A stretch of 5,446 bases of DNA. Origin: Paludibacter sp. (GTDB taxonomy: Bacteria > Bacteroidota > Bacteroidia > Bacteroidales > Paludibacteraceae). The notes beneath the pieces were generated by a model. That model did not search any database, had not been told where the DNA came from, and saw nothing but the letters and a program-made list of their open reading frames with translations. The translations under genes were made by a program, and so were the position numbers. The stretch lies in assembly GCA_028748945.1 (NCBI GenBank), contig JAQTOL010000248.1, forward strand, positions 1 to 5,446, given 5' to 3'. Positions 1 to 5,446 of this stretch are shown here, piece after piece. How positions within the stretch are numbered: position 1 is the first letter of the stretch; every line of letters starts with the position of its first letter.

Positions 1-23
1 TGAACCAGCTGAGCTAAACGCCC
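1..23 (-). tRNA. Partial tRNA, 5' part only, probably tRNA-Val
   Basis: Read on the minus strand, this stretch is the first 23 nt of a tRNA: acceptor strand GGGCGTT, TA, D-stem GCTC and most of the D-loop (AGCTGGTTCA). All 23 bases are identical to the intact tRNA-Val at 163-237. The flank just upstream of the 5' end (ATTTC, then G) also matches the flanks of the other copies. The anticodon lies outside the window, so the Val identity is inferred from the tandem arrangement. Another tRNA with the same 5' half is possible. Confidence 0.75.
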
Positions 24-76
24 GAAATTTATGTCTGAAAATAAAGTTTACATTGTGGGATTTAAACTGCCGACTC

Positions 77-93
77 TTCCGATTGAATCGGAA
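77..93. repeat. Near-perfect palindrome forming the anticodon arm of the tRNA relic
   Basis: TTCCGATT and AATCGGAA are perfect 8-bp inverted arms around one central base. In the tRNA frame this is a 5-bp stem plus a 7-nt loop, replacing TCTGC-CTTACAA-GCAGA of the intact gene. Stem and loop differ from the intact copy at many positions, yet pairing is perfect. Confidence 0.8.
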
Positions 94-104
94 TGCTCTG
101 AACC

Positions 105-122
105 TCCCGATAGCTATCGGGA
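105..122. repeat. Perfect 18-bp palindrome inserted in the D-loop of the tRNA relic
   Basis: TCCCGATAGCTATCGGGA is identical to its own reverse complement. It sits inside what would be the D-loop and accounts for the extra length of this copy over the intact tRNA. From memory, CCCGATAGCTATCGGG-like palindromes recur in Bacteroidota genomes. That is recollection and could not be checked here. Confidence 0.85.
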
Positions 123-162
123 TGAGTTAAACGCCCGAAATATATTCTAAATAAAATAAAAG

Positions 163-237
163 TGGGCGTTGAGGGATTCGAACCCCCGACCCTCTGCTTG
201 TAAGGCAGATGCTCTGAACCAGCTGAGCTAAACGCCC
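163..237 (-). tRNA. tRNA-Val (anticodon UAC)
   Basis: This is a complete 75-nt cloverleaf on the minus strand. The 7-bp acceptor GGGCGTT/AACGCCC is perfect. The D-arm is GCTC-AGCTGGTTCA-GAGC. The anticodon arm is TCTGC-CTTACAA-GCAGA with anticodon TAC at 200-202, which reads GUA and other Val codons. The variable loop is GGGTC. The T-arm is GGGGG-TTCGAAT-CCCTC with one G-U pair. The discriminator is A73, as expected for valine. The 3' CCA is not encoded (the next bases are CTT) and must be added after transcription. It is the first gene of a minus-strand tandem array, followed by a decayed copy and then a third copy running off the window. Confidence 0.97.
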
Positions 238-279
238 GAATTTGTATTCGGATTGAAATACCTTTCTCCAAAAGCGTTG

Positions 280-310
280 CAAAGATACTGCTTTTTTTAG
301 ATTCTGCAAG
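280..310 (-). promoter_or_regulatory. Probable promoter of the tRNA-Val array
   Basis: On the minus strand, TATCTTTG (280-287) matches the Bacteroidota -7 consensus TAnnTTTG exactly. CTTG at 307-310 lies 19 bp upstream, where the -33 TTTG element is expected. Transcription would start near 273, giving a leader of about 36 nt before the tRNA 5' end at 237. This is a consensus match only. Confidence 0.65.
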
Positions 311-451
311 AGCACGAATCGATATTTTTAGAAAATCATTTAAACGCATGTTATTGTTGATTTTAAAGCGCACTATGCCATATAATTATAGTAATTAAGA
401 AGGCTTTCCTTCTTCTGTTTATTTCATTTTCGTATACAAATATCCACCTCA

Positions 452-483
452 TTTCCCCTTTCCAATTAAAAGCAGTACCTTTG
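452..483 (+). promoter_or_regulatory. Probable promoter of der
   Basis: TACCTTTG at 476-483 is a perfect TAnnTTTG -7 element. TTTC at 452-455 is a 3-of-4 match to the -33 TTTG element at 20-bp spacing. The predicted start near 490 gives a 5' leader of about 97 nt before the ATG at 587. The stretch between the tRNA promoter and this one (311-451) holds nothing I can name apart from a short 7-bp hairpin at 397-414. Confidence 0.6.
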
Positions 484-558
484 CGGCTCAAAAAAATATT
501 TGCACCCACTGTCTGAATTTGAGAAAATAAGAACAGAAACGAATAAAATGGAATGTAA

Positions 559-578
559 ATATCTAAACTTTTAGATAT
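559..578 (+). promoter_or_regulatory. AT-rich leader hairpin just before the der start codon
   Basis: ATATCTAAA (559-567) and TTTAGATAT (570-578) are perfect 9-bp inverted arms around CT. As RNA this is an 8-bp stem with a 4-nt loop. It ends 8 nt before the der ATG. No Shine-Dalgarno sequence is present and the start is preceded by an A run. The hairpin could tune translation initiation or be chance in AT-rich DNA. Confidence 0.35.
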
Positions 579-586
579 ATAAAAAA

Positions 587-1900
587 ATGGGAAATATTGT
601 AGCAATCGTAGGGCGCCCCAACGTGGGAAAATCGACCCTCTTTAACCGGCTCACGAACAGTCGTAGAGCCATAGTGAATGAAGAAGCCGGAACCACACGT
701 GACCGTCAGTACGGTAAGAGCGAATGGGAAGGGCGTGAATTTTCGGTGATTGATACCGGAGGTTGGGTAGTAAATTCATCTGACATTTTTGAAGGTGAAA
801 TAAAAAGACATGTCGTATTGGCTATTGAGGAAGCTGATGTCATTCTATTTTTAGTCGATATTCAAAATGGGATTACCGATTATGATCTGGAAGTGGCACA
901 AATTCTCCGAAGAAGCACAAAGCCGATTATTCTGGTCGCAAACAAAGCGGACACTTTTGAATGGCAATATCAGGCTCCGGAGTTTTACAAGCTAGGATTG
1001 GATGAGCCCCAAATGATTTCGGCCATTAACGGACTTGGCAGTGGAGATTTGCTGGACAGATTACTGACTCACTTCAATCCCGATTTAATTGATGAACCGG
1101 AAGAAGACTTACCTCGTTTCGCCGTCGTAGGGCGCCCTAATGCAGGAAAATCGTCTATTATAAATGCCTTTATCGGAGAAGATCGCACCATAGTGACGGA
1201 TATTCCGGGCACCACACGTGATTCTATTTACACACGATTCAATAAATTTGGTCATGATTTTTATCTGGTGGATACAGCAGGTATTCGCAAAAAAGCCAAA
1301 GTGAACGAAGATTTGGAATATTATTCTGTTGTTCGGTCCATCCGTGCCATTGAAAACTGCGATGTATGTATTTTGATGATTGATGCCACACGTGGCATTG
1401 AAAGTCAGGATTTGAATATCTTTTCACTTATCCAAAAAAACAAAAAAGGACTGGTCGTTTGTGTAAACAAATGGGATTTGATAGAAGATAAAGAATCGAA
1501 TGATATTAAAAAATATGAAGTAACAATCCGTGAACGTTTGGCTCCGTTTGTTGACTTTCCAATTATATTTACATCGGCTATTACAAAACAACGGATTCTT
1601 AAAGTAGTTGAAACAGCAGTAGAAGTTTACGAAAACAAGCAACGGAAAGTGCCTACGGCTAAGCTCAATGAATTTATTTTACCTTTAGTGGAAAATTATC
1701 CGCCACCGGCTCTCAAAGGAAAATTTATCAAGATTAAGTATGTAACACAGCTACCCAATACTCAAATTCCTACTTTCCTGTTTTTTGCGAATTTGCCACA
1801 ATATGTAAAAGATCCGTATCGGCGTTTTTTGGAAAATAAAATACGGTCAAAGTACGATTTTAACGGTACCCCTATTCAAATATTTATCCGCCAAAAATAG
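587..1900 (+). CDS. der: Ribosome biogenesis GTPase Der (EngA), 437 aa
   Basis: Der is a cytoplasmic double GTPase that acts in assembly of the 50S ribosomal subunit and is usually essential. The protein starts directly with the first G domain: G1 GRPNVGKS (residues 9-16), G3 DTGG (56-59), G4 NKAD (119-122) and G5 SA (145-146). The second G domain has G1 GRPNAGKS (182-189), G3 DTAG (229-232), G4 NKWD (294-297) and G5 TSA (329-331). A C-terminal KH-like RNA/ribosome-binding domain runs from about 352 to the end. All GTP-binding motifs are intact and the length is normal for the family. The start [16 protein letters not shown] is typical, and no upstream in-frame start is needed. It is transcribed alone from the promoter near 476 and ends at a strong hairpin. 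There is no era neighbour here. Confidence 0.98.
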   Translation: MGNIVAIVGRPNVGKSTLFNRLTNSRRAIVNEEAGTTRDRQYGKSEWEGREFSVIDTGGWVVNSSDIFEGEIKRHVVLAIEEADVILFLVDIQNGITDYDLEVAQILRRSTKPIILVANKADTFEWQYQAPEFYKLGLDEPQMISAINGLGSGDLLDRLLTHFNPDLIDEPEEDLPRFAVVGRPNAGKSSIINAFIGEDRTIVTDIPGTTRDSIYTRFNKFGHDFYLVDTAGIRKKAKVNEDLEYYSVVRSIRAIENCDVCILMIDATRGIESQDLNIFSLIQKNKKGLVVCVNKWDLIEDKESNDIKKYEVTIRERLAPFVDFPIIFTSAITKQRILKVVETAVEVYENKQRKVPTAKLNEFILPLVENYPPPALKGKFIKIKYVTQLPNTQIPTFLFFANLPQYVKDPYRRFLENKIRSKYDFNGTPIQIFIRQK

Positions 1901-1919
1901 GCGATTTGTATTTAGAACT

Positions 1920-1960
1920 AATAAAAAAAGCAGCGGAAAAATTCCGCTGCTTTTTTTATT
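1920..1960. terminator. Bidirectional intrinsic terminator between convergent genes
   Basis: A perfect 19-bp inverted repeat (1920-1938 and 1942-1960) surrounds an AAA loop. The GC-rich core is GCAGCGGAA/TTCCGCTGC, and an A7 run on the left mirrors a T7 run on the right. On either strand the hairpin is therefore followed by a U tract. It lies 20 nt after the der stop and 17 nt after the stop of the convergent DUF4270 gene, so one element can end both transcripts. Confidence 0.93.
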
Positions 1961-1976
1961 CTGTTATCTGTGAATT

Positions 1977-3386
1977 TTAGAATCCGCTATAAATCATTTT
2001 GATTCTCATCGGAGTTGTAACGTCTTTCCCACTCAGGATTGTTATTGCGCTCATTCCTGTTTGTTGTTTTACCGCTGTAATTGATGTTGTACCAGTGGAA
2101 CTTGTTGTACTAGTAACCTGCACAGGAACCAATCTTAAATTTAAATCACTATCCGGATTTGGATTTAATTTTAATTCATTGGCTACCATTGGAGCAATAT
2201 CAAATGAATAATGATATTCATAAAGTAAAGTACTTGTGTTTTGACTCTTTGAGAATTGTCCAAGTATTGCACAAGTATCACTTGGTAGCTCGTTCTTATT
2301 AAAGAAACGGTCTATTGCTGATTCTTTAATAAGCAACATATAACTTACAACCGGTTCAGCCAAGGTAGAACTATCAATCTCAGTTGCATCCACACGCAAT
2401 ATAGCACTGTTTAATGTTTTCTTCTTCTCTCCTAAAGACAAATCCATTTTCTGTTTTATCCTTTTTAAAGGCACTGTTACACGTGTTTGAATGCCTGCAG
2501 GTGAAGAAATATAATTTACATTTTCGTTTTGTGCCAGTTTTTGTTTTACAGTTGCAATTTCAGGATGAAAAAAACGATTTACCTGACGTACTTCTGCGTT
2601 AGCCGGGAACGGAATAACATAATTGGAAGTTACCAGCGAGTCGGCACCGGTAGAACTTGTCACCGTATGATTATAATGATAATACAATTCCAAATCAACT
2701 TGCCTGACATTGAGCATCGTAGCAACACCAAAATCTGTGGTAATGTACATTCCTTTAAAATAGTTTATAAAGTTGCTTTCACTTGAATATATATTCGAGG
2801 CTACATTAATAACATTATCACTCCCTGCATTTACAAACCAGTTTCTAAATTTATCCGACAATTTAAAAACGATGGTTGTGGTATCAGTACGAAGTTTTGT
2901 AGCATCTTTTGCTGTGAACGTCTTATTACCAATCAATTCTGAACGGGTCGTATAATCAGATGGATCCAGGTTAGTCGGATAAAGTGTTGAATAATTAAAG
3001 GTTTTTTTATCCATTTGATAAATACTTACATTCATCGGCGAGTAACTGTCACCAAACCAGGTCTTATAAGTTAATACTGCTAAAACAGAATCGACAACCG
3101 AACCCGGAGGGTATTGGTAATTCACGGGACAGTTAACCTGAGCTAAAATATCCGCCTGAGTGGAGCCATATTTAGTATCGTAAAATGTACCCAGTAAAAA
3201 TGAGTCTTGTTTTGCGAAAATGGAATCGATAAATACATTTTCAGTTACAACATGAAATGTATCGGTTCCTACCGAGATATTATCAGAAGAAGGTTGAATC
3301 TTAATCCCTAAATCGGAAACATTGTCGGTACAGGAGAATGTCAATAATGACACAAGAAACAGTAAAACAATTGAATGAGATTTCAT
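1977..3386 (-). CDS. DUF4270-family lipoprotein, 469 aa
   Basis: This looks like a DUF4270 protein, a Bacteroidota family of unknown function. The call rests on the recognisable N-terminal block SDLGIKIQPS (24-33), DSFLLGTFYD-KYGSTQADILAQ (61-83), WFGDSYSP (110-117) and YQMDKKTF (123-130). Residues 1-18 are a short signal peptide (MK, then a hydrophobic run), and C19 in LTFSC is the probable lipidated cysteine. The lipobox is slightly atypical, with T at -3. The mature protein is rich in Ser, Thr, Asp and Tyr with no further membrane helix, which fits a periplasmic-side or surface-exposed lipoprotein. A Ser/Thr-rich linker lies at about 424-437, and the chain ends in YSGF. Upstream on the same strand, 125 nt away, is the GT5-like gene. 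A terminator-like hairpin in that gap makes co-transcription uncertain. Family call fairly sure, function unknown. Confidence 0.85.
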   Translation of the reverse strand: MKSHSIVLLFLVSLLTFSCTDNVSDLGIKIQPSSDNISVGTDTFHVVTENVFIDSIFAKQDSFLLGTFYDTKYGSTQADILAQVNCPVNYQYPPGSVVDSVLAVLTYKTWFGDSYSPMNVSIYQMDKKTFNYSTLYPTNLDPSDYTTRSELIGNKTFTAKDATKLRTDTTTIVFKLSDKFRNWFVNAGSDNVINVASNIYSSESNFINYFKGMYITTDFGVATMLNVRQVDLELYYHYNHTVTSSTGADSLVTSNYVIPFPANAEVRQVNRFFHPEIATVKQKLAQNENVNYISSPAGIQTRVTVPLKRIKQKMDLSLGEKKKTLNSAILRVDATEIDSSTLAEPVVSYMLLIKESAIDRFFNKNELPSDTCAILGQFSKSQNTSTLLYEYHYSFDIAPMVANELKLNPNPDSDLNLRLVPVQVTSTTSSTGTTSITAVKQQTGMSAITILSGKDVTTPMRIKMIYSGF

Positions 3387-3408
3387 GTAAAATGAAAAAA
3401 AGAGTGGA

Positions 3409-3416
3409 CAAAATAG
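3409..3416 (-). promoter_or_regulatory. Weak candidate -7 element for the DUF4270 gene
   Basis: Minus-strand CTATTTTG resembles TAnnTTTG with one base missing between TA and TTTG. A TTTC lies about 18 bp upstream. If used, the leader to the ATG at 3386 would be only about 15 nt. It is the only promoter-like string seen in this gap. Confidence 0.2.
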
Positions 3417-3442
3417 AAAGTTAAATAAACGCAGAAACCGCT

Positions 3443-3464
3443 AAAAAATTACATTGTGTAATTT
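3443..3464 (-). terminator. Possible weak terminator after the GT5-like gene
   Basis: Arms AAATTACA (3446-3453) and TGTAATTT (3457-3464) form a perfect 8-bp, AT-rich hairpin with a 3-nt loop. On the minus strand it is followed by further T residues, the layout of an intrinsic terminator. It lies about 48 nt after the stop of the GT5-like gene and before the DUF4270 gene. The stem is weak, so readthrough or an operator role is possible. Confidence 0.35.
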
Positions 3465-3511
3465 AATCAGGTAGATAATAAATAAAAGAAACTATTAGAA
3501 TAAGCCATAAA

Positions 3512-4324
3512 TTAAATCAGACTATCATAAAATTGTACATATGCATCGGCATAATCTTCCACCGGTTGATAAGGCAGGAACTTAATCTTTTTAGATTCGA
3601 CATATTTTAAAACATCTTCATTGACATTCTCGCTCGATTGAATAACTCCATCAGAATAATCAATGGCAAATTTTGAAAGTGCAACAAAGTCAATAGTTTT
3701 ATCCTTTACCTGAGTTACATGTTTTTTTTCAATGCCCTCAAGTATCAGTCGTTCAGCAAATAAATTTCGAAAGGGTTGCTTAAACTCATCATTAAATAAG
3801 GAATAAACTACTTTTGAATGCTTAAAAAAGGGATCATCATTGAAAGCCTTTTTAATATACAAAGGAGCTAATGCTGTCATCCAGCCCTGGCAATGAATAA
3901 TATCGGGAGTCCAGCGTAACTTCTTAACCGTCTCCATGACTCCTCTTACAAAGAAAATGGTACGTTCATCATTGTCTTCGTACTCTATGCCGGCTTCGTC
4001 AGCTATCGTATTTTTCCTGTGAAAATAATCATCATTATCAATGAAATAAACCTGCATACGAGCTGCCTGAATGGATGCCACCTTTATTATTAAGGGATGA
4101 TCTGTATCATCAATAATTAAATTCATGCCCGATAAACGTATTACTTCGTGGAGTTGATTACGGCGTTCATTGACAGCACCAAATTTTGGCATAAATGTTC
4201 TGGTTTCTCTCCCACGATCCTGTACCGCCTGAGGTAAGTATCTCCCCATATTTGATAATTCTGATTCTGGTAAATAAGGAAAAATCTCTTGCGAAATATA
4301 CAAGACTTTTGTAACTTTTTTCAT
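3512..4324 (-). CDS. Glycogen/starch synthase-like protein, N-terminal GT5 domain only, 270 aa
   Basis: The protein resembles the N-terminal Rossmann-like half (starch synthase catalytic-domain family, GT5) of GlgA. It shows KVLYISQEIFPYLPESELSNMGRYLPQAVQDRG (6-38), then RTFMPKFG (42-49), QVYFIDNDDYFHRK (91-104), and TPDIIHCQGWMTALAPLYIK (139-158), which parallels the H-x-x-x-W block of GlgA. Full-length GlgA is about 470-500 aa with a second GT-B domain that binds ADP-glucose. That half is absent, and the downstream gap contains no fragment of it. The KTGGL motif that binds the nucleotide sugar is replaced by ESELSNM (20-26). Glycogen synthesis is therefore unlikely. A binding, regulatory or partner-dependent role is possible. 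From memory, similar ~270-aa proteins are annotated 'glycogen/starch synthase' beside panC in Bacteroidales, which suggests a real conserved gene rather than a fresh truncation. Confidence 0.85.
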   Translation of the reverse strand: MKKVTKVLYISQEIFPYLPESELSNMGRYLPQAVQDRGRETRTFMPKFGAVNERRNQLHEVIRLSGMNLIIDDTDHPLIIKVASIQAARMQVYFIDNDDYFHRKNTIADEAGIEYEDNDERTIFFVRGVMETVKKLRWTPDIIHCQGWMTALAPLYIKKAFNDDPFFKHSKVVYSLFNDEFKQPFRNLFAERLILEGIEKKHVTQVKDKTIDFVALSKFAIDYSDGVIQSSENVNEDVLKYVESKKIKFLPYQPVEDYADAYVQFYDSLI

Positions 4325-4367
4325 GCGATAAATATCCGAAGCCTTATGAGAAAATACTTTCGGTATG

Positions 4368-4401
4368 CAAAGATATATAAAAAAAATCGGATATAAACAA
4401 G
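4368..4401 (-). promoter_or_regulatory. Probable promoter of the GT5-like gene
   Basis: Minus-strand TATCTTTG (4368-4375) is a perfect -7 TAnnTTTG element, identical to the one before the tRNA array. CTTG at 4398-4401 is a possible -33 element, but its 22-bp spacing is slightly long. The predicted start near 4361 gives a leader of about 37 nt to the ATG at 4324. Confidence 0.6.
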
Positions 4402-4650
4402 ACCTCAGACATGAAATGTTAAGCTAACCAAGTAAAAAAAACACATTTCAAAAAAGAAAAACATCATATAATAATGCTAAATGACACATAAACATATATA
4501 TATATTCGAAGAAGTCGGTAAGCTCAAATTTTGAGATGAATTCTATTTATAAAAGTTTAACCTAGTAAGTCTCACCTGTTTTCACTTTCAAATAACTACA
4601 AAAATTGAACATATGCATTTACATTAAATGATTATACAAATAAGTTTTAT

Positions 4651-4658
4651 TACTTTTG
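4651..4658 (+). promoter_or_regulatory. Probable -7 element of the panC promoter
   Basis: TACTTTTG matches TAnnTTTG exactly. No good TTTG is seen 19-21 bp upstream. Transcription would start near 4665, leaving a leader of about 50 nt before the panC ATG at 4715. Confidence 0.5.
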
Positions 4659-4714
4659 CAACCGTTTTTTAATGAATAATCATTCATACATATTCCTCCA
4701 ATTCTAAGTAGATT

Positions 4715-5446
4715 ATGAAAATAATTGGTACAAAACAGGATTTAAATATCGAAATTGAATTACTGAAAGCAAACAAAAAGTCAATAGGCTTTGTCCCAAC
4801 TATGGGAGCCTTACATGCAGGACATATAGCTCTGGTTGAACGTGCTGTTGCTGAAAACGACTGCTGCATAGTAAGTATTTTTGTAAATCCTACCCAGTTC
4901 AATAACCTGATCGATTTAGAAAAATATCCGAGAGATTTGGATAGAGATGCTCAAATGCTGGAAAGTATTGGATGTCAGCTGATATTTGCACCCGAAGCAA
5001 GTGAGATATATACAACTGATGAATTAACCGGTTCGTTCGATTTTGATTTTGGCGGGCTTGATAGTGTGATGGAAGGAAAATTCCGACCGGGACATTTCAA
5101 TGGAGTCGTACAGATTGTCAGTAAACTTTTCAGGCTGATTCAACCTGATAAAGCCTATTTTGGCGAAAAAGATTTTCAGCAACTGGCAATTATCCACCGT
5201 ATGGTTAATATCATGCATTTTGACATTAATATAATTGATTGTCAGATAGTTCGAGATGAAAGCGGATTAGCCATGAGTAGCAGAAACGAGCGACTTACTG
5301 AGGAGCAACGTAAAAAAGCGGTGGAAATTTCCAAAGTTCTGTTCGAAAGTCGTAACTTTGTACCGAAAATGAGTCCCGACAACTTAAATAAATGGGTTAT
5401 AGAACAAGTAAATGCATTTCCAGAACTCAAAGTAGAGTACTTTGAT
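4715..5446 (+). CDS. panC: Pantothenate synthetase PanC (pantoate-beta-alanine ligase), 3' end outside window
   Basis: PanC is a cytoplasmic enzyme that joins pantoate and beta-alanine with ATP through a pantoyl-adenylate, the last step of pantothenate (CoA precursor) synthesis. The frame is open from ATG 4715 to the window edge, giving 244 residues of a usual ~280. Visible motifs are PTMGALHAGH (28-37) with the HxGH nucleotidyltransferase signature (H34, H37), IFVNPTQF (55-62), KYPRDLDRD (70-78), EGKFRPGHFNGV (120-131), FGEKDFQQL (149-157) and the KMSKS-like RDESGLAMSSRN (180-191). All active-site blocks expected in this span are intact. The second position of the first signature is Ala where Glu is more common (HAGH versus HEGH), which is a tolerated site. 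The start fits the family's short N-terminus, and no Shine-Dalgarno is present. panD often follows panC in this phylum but would be off the window. Confidence 0.97.
   Translation, partial: MKIIGTKQDLNIEIELLKANKKSIGFVPTMGALHAGHIALVERAVAENDCCIVSIFVNPTQFNNLIDLEKYPRDLDRDAQMLESIGCQLIFAPEASEIYTTDELTGSFDFDFGGLDSVMEGKFRPGHFNGVVQIVSKLFRLIQPDKAYFGEKDFQQLAIIHRMVNIMHFDINIIDCQIVRDESGLAMSSRNERLTEEQRKKAVEISKVLFESRNFVPKMSPDNLNKWVIEQVNAFPELKVEYFD

Larger units (their letters stand above)
47..136 (-). pseudogene. Decayed tRNA-Val copy with enlarged D-loop and replaced anticodon arm
   Basis: On the minus strand this 90-nt stretch aligns end to end with the intact tRNA-Val. It has acceptor GGGCGTT, TA, D-stem ACTC/GAGC, an anticodon arm with stem TTCCG/CGGAA, a variable region GAGTC, a T-arm GGCAG-TTTAAAT-CCCAC, a 3' acceptor strand AATGTAA and A73. 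The 3' flank CTTTAT parallels CTTTTAT after the intact gene. Damage is extensive. The D-loop is 15 nt longer and carries an 18-bp palindrome. D-stem pair 10-25 is A-C. Three of the five T-stem pairs fail. C56 of the T-loop is lost. The two outermost acceptor pairs are G-A mismatches. The anticodon loop ATTCAAT would present UCA, a UGA reader, but the rest of the fold argues for a non-functional relic. Confidence 0.75.
4325..4714. other. Divergent intergenic region between the GT5-like gene and panC
   Basis: This is about 390 bases of very AT-rich DNA between divergent genes. It holds a minus-strand promoter at the left end and a plus-strand promoter at the right end. In the middle there is a (AT)6 run at 4494-4505. 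A 6-bp inverted repeat ATGAAT/ATTCAT lies at 4672-4687 inside the predicted panC leader. I see no credible coding frame, tRNA or known riboswitch. Confidence 0.6.

Noticed and set aside
47..136. A working UGA-suppressor (UCA anticodon) tRNA.
   Set aside because: The acceptor end, D-stem and T-stem have mismatches and the T-loop lost C56. No gene in the window uses in-frame TGA as sense. A relic is simpler.
62..373. Open frames on the minus strand across the tRNA block.
   Set aside because: They run through tRNA sequence and its promoter, and their peptides show no recognisable domain. They are chance frames.
397..414. A 7-bp hairpin AAGAAGG/CCTTCTT followed by T-rich sequence.
   Set aside because: No gene on either strand ends near it. 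It is short and has no clean U tract, so I do not call it a terminator.
548..574. An 8-codon frame MECKYLNF upstream of der.
   Set aside because: It is too short to support as a gene and has no ribosome-binding signal. It is mentioned only with the leader hairpin.
1999..2955. Several plus-strand open frames of 60-85 codons inside the DUF4270 gene.
   Set aside because: They are antisense shadows of a well-supported coding frame, with no domain, promoter or start signal.
3387..3511. A lost C-terminal GlgA half in the gap after the GT5-like gene.
   Set aside because: The gap is only 125 nt, AT-rich, and holds no frame resembling a GT-B C-terminal domain.
4494..4505. A (AT)6 dinucleotide run as a possible regulatory or origin-like element.
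   Set aside because: It is short and expected in such AT-rich spacer DNA, with no accompanying boxes.
4684..5430. Minus-strand open frames over panC.
   Set aside because: They lie antisense to a PanC frame with all of its motifs intact.

Overview
The window looks like chromosomal DNA from a low-GC member of the Bacteroidota, most likely the order Bacteroidales. Four things point there. A DUF4270-type lipoprotein is present, a family known from this phylum. There is a short, single-domain starch-synthase-like protein beside panC. The -7 elements match TAnnTTTG, the Bacteroidota promoter consensus. The protein-coding starts lack Shine-Dalgarno sequences. No transposase, integrase, CRISPR array or phage gene is visible.

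Layout. Positions 1-237 hold a minus-strand tandem tRNA block: an intact tRNA-Val(UAC), a badly decayed copy of the same tRNA carrying two palindromes, and the 5' end of a third copy cut by the window edge. A TATCTTTG promoter near 280-310 probably drives the block. On the plus strand, der (double GTPase for 50S ribosome assembly) follows its own promoter and a roughly 100-nt leader. It ends at a perfect 19-bp inverted repeat that can terminate both der and the convergent gene. That convergent minus-strand gene encodes a DUF4270 lipoprotein. Upstream of it on the same strand lies a 270-residue protein with only the N-terminal half of a glycogen/starch synthase. A gap of about 390 bases with divergent promoters separates this gene from panC (pantothenate synthesis), which runs off the right edge.

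How the genes relate. tRNA-Val and Der both serve translation but are transcribed separately and divergently. PanC belongs to pantothenate/CoA synthesis. The GT5-like protein and the DUF4270 lipoprotein share a strand and may form a loose transcription unit, but neither sequence gives a clear biochemical role. The GT5-like protein lacks the substrate-binding motif and the catalytic second domain, so it is probably not a functional glycogen synthase.

The most unusual items are the palindrome-bearing tRNA relic and the non-canonical GT5-like protein. The rest is ordinary core-genome content. I did not find convincing evidence of a new multi-gene system.
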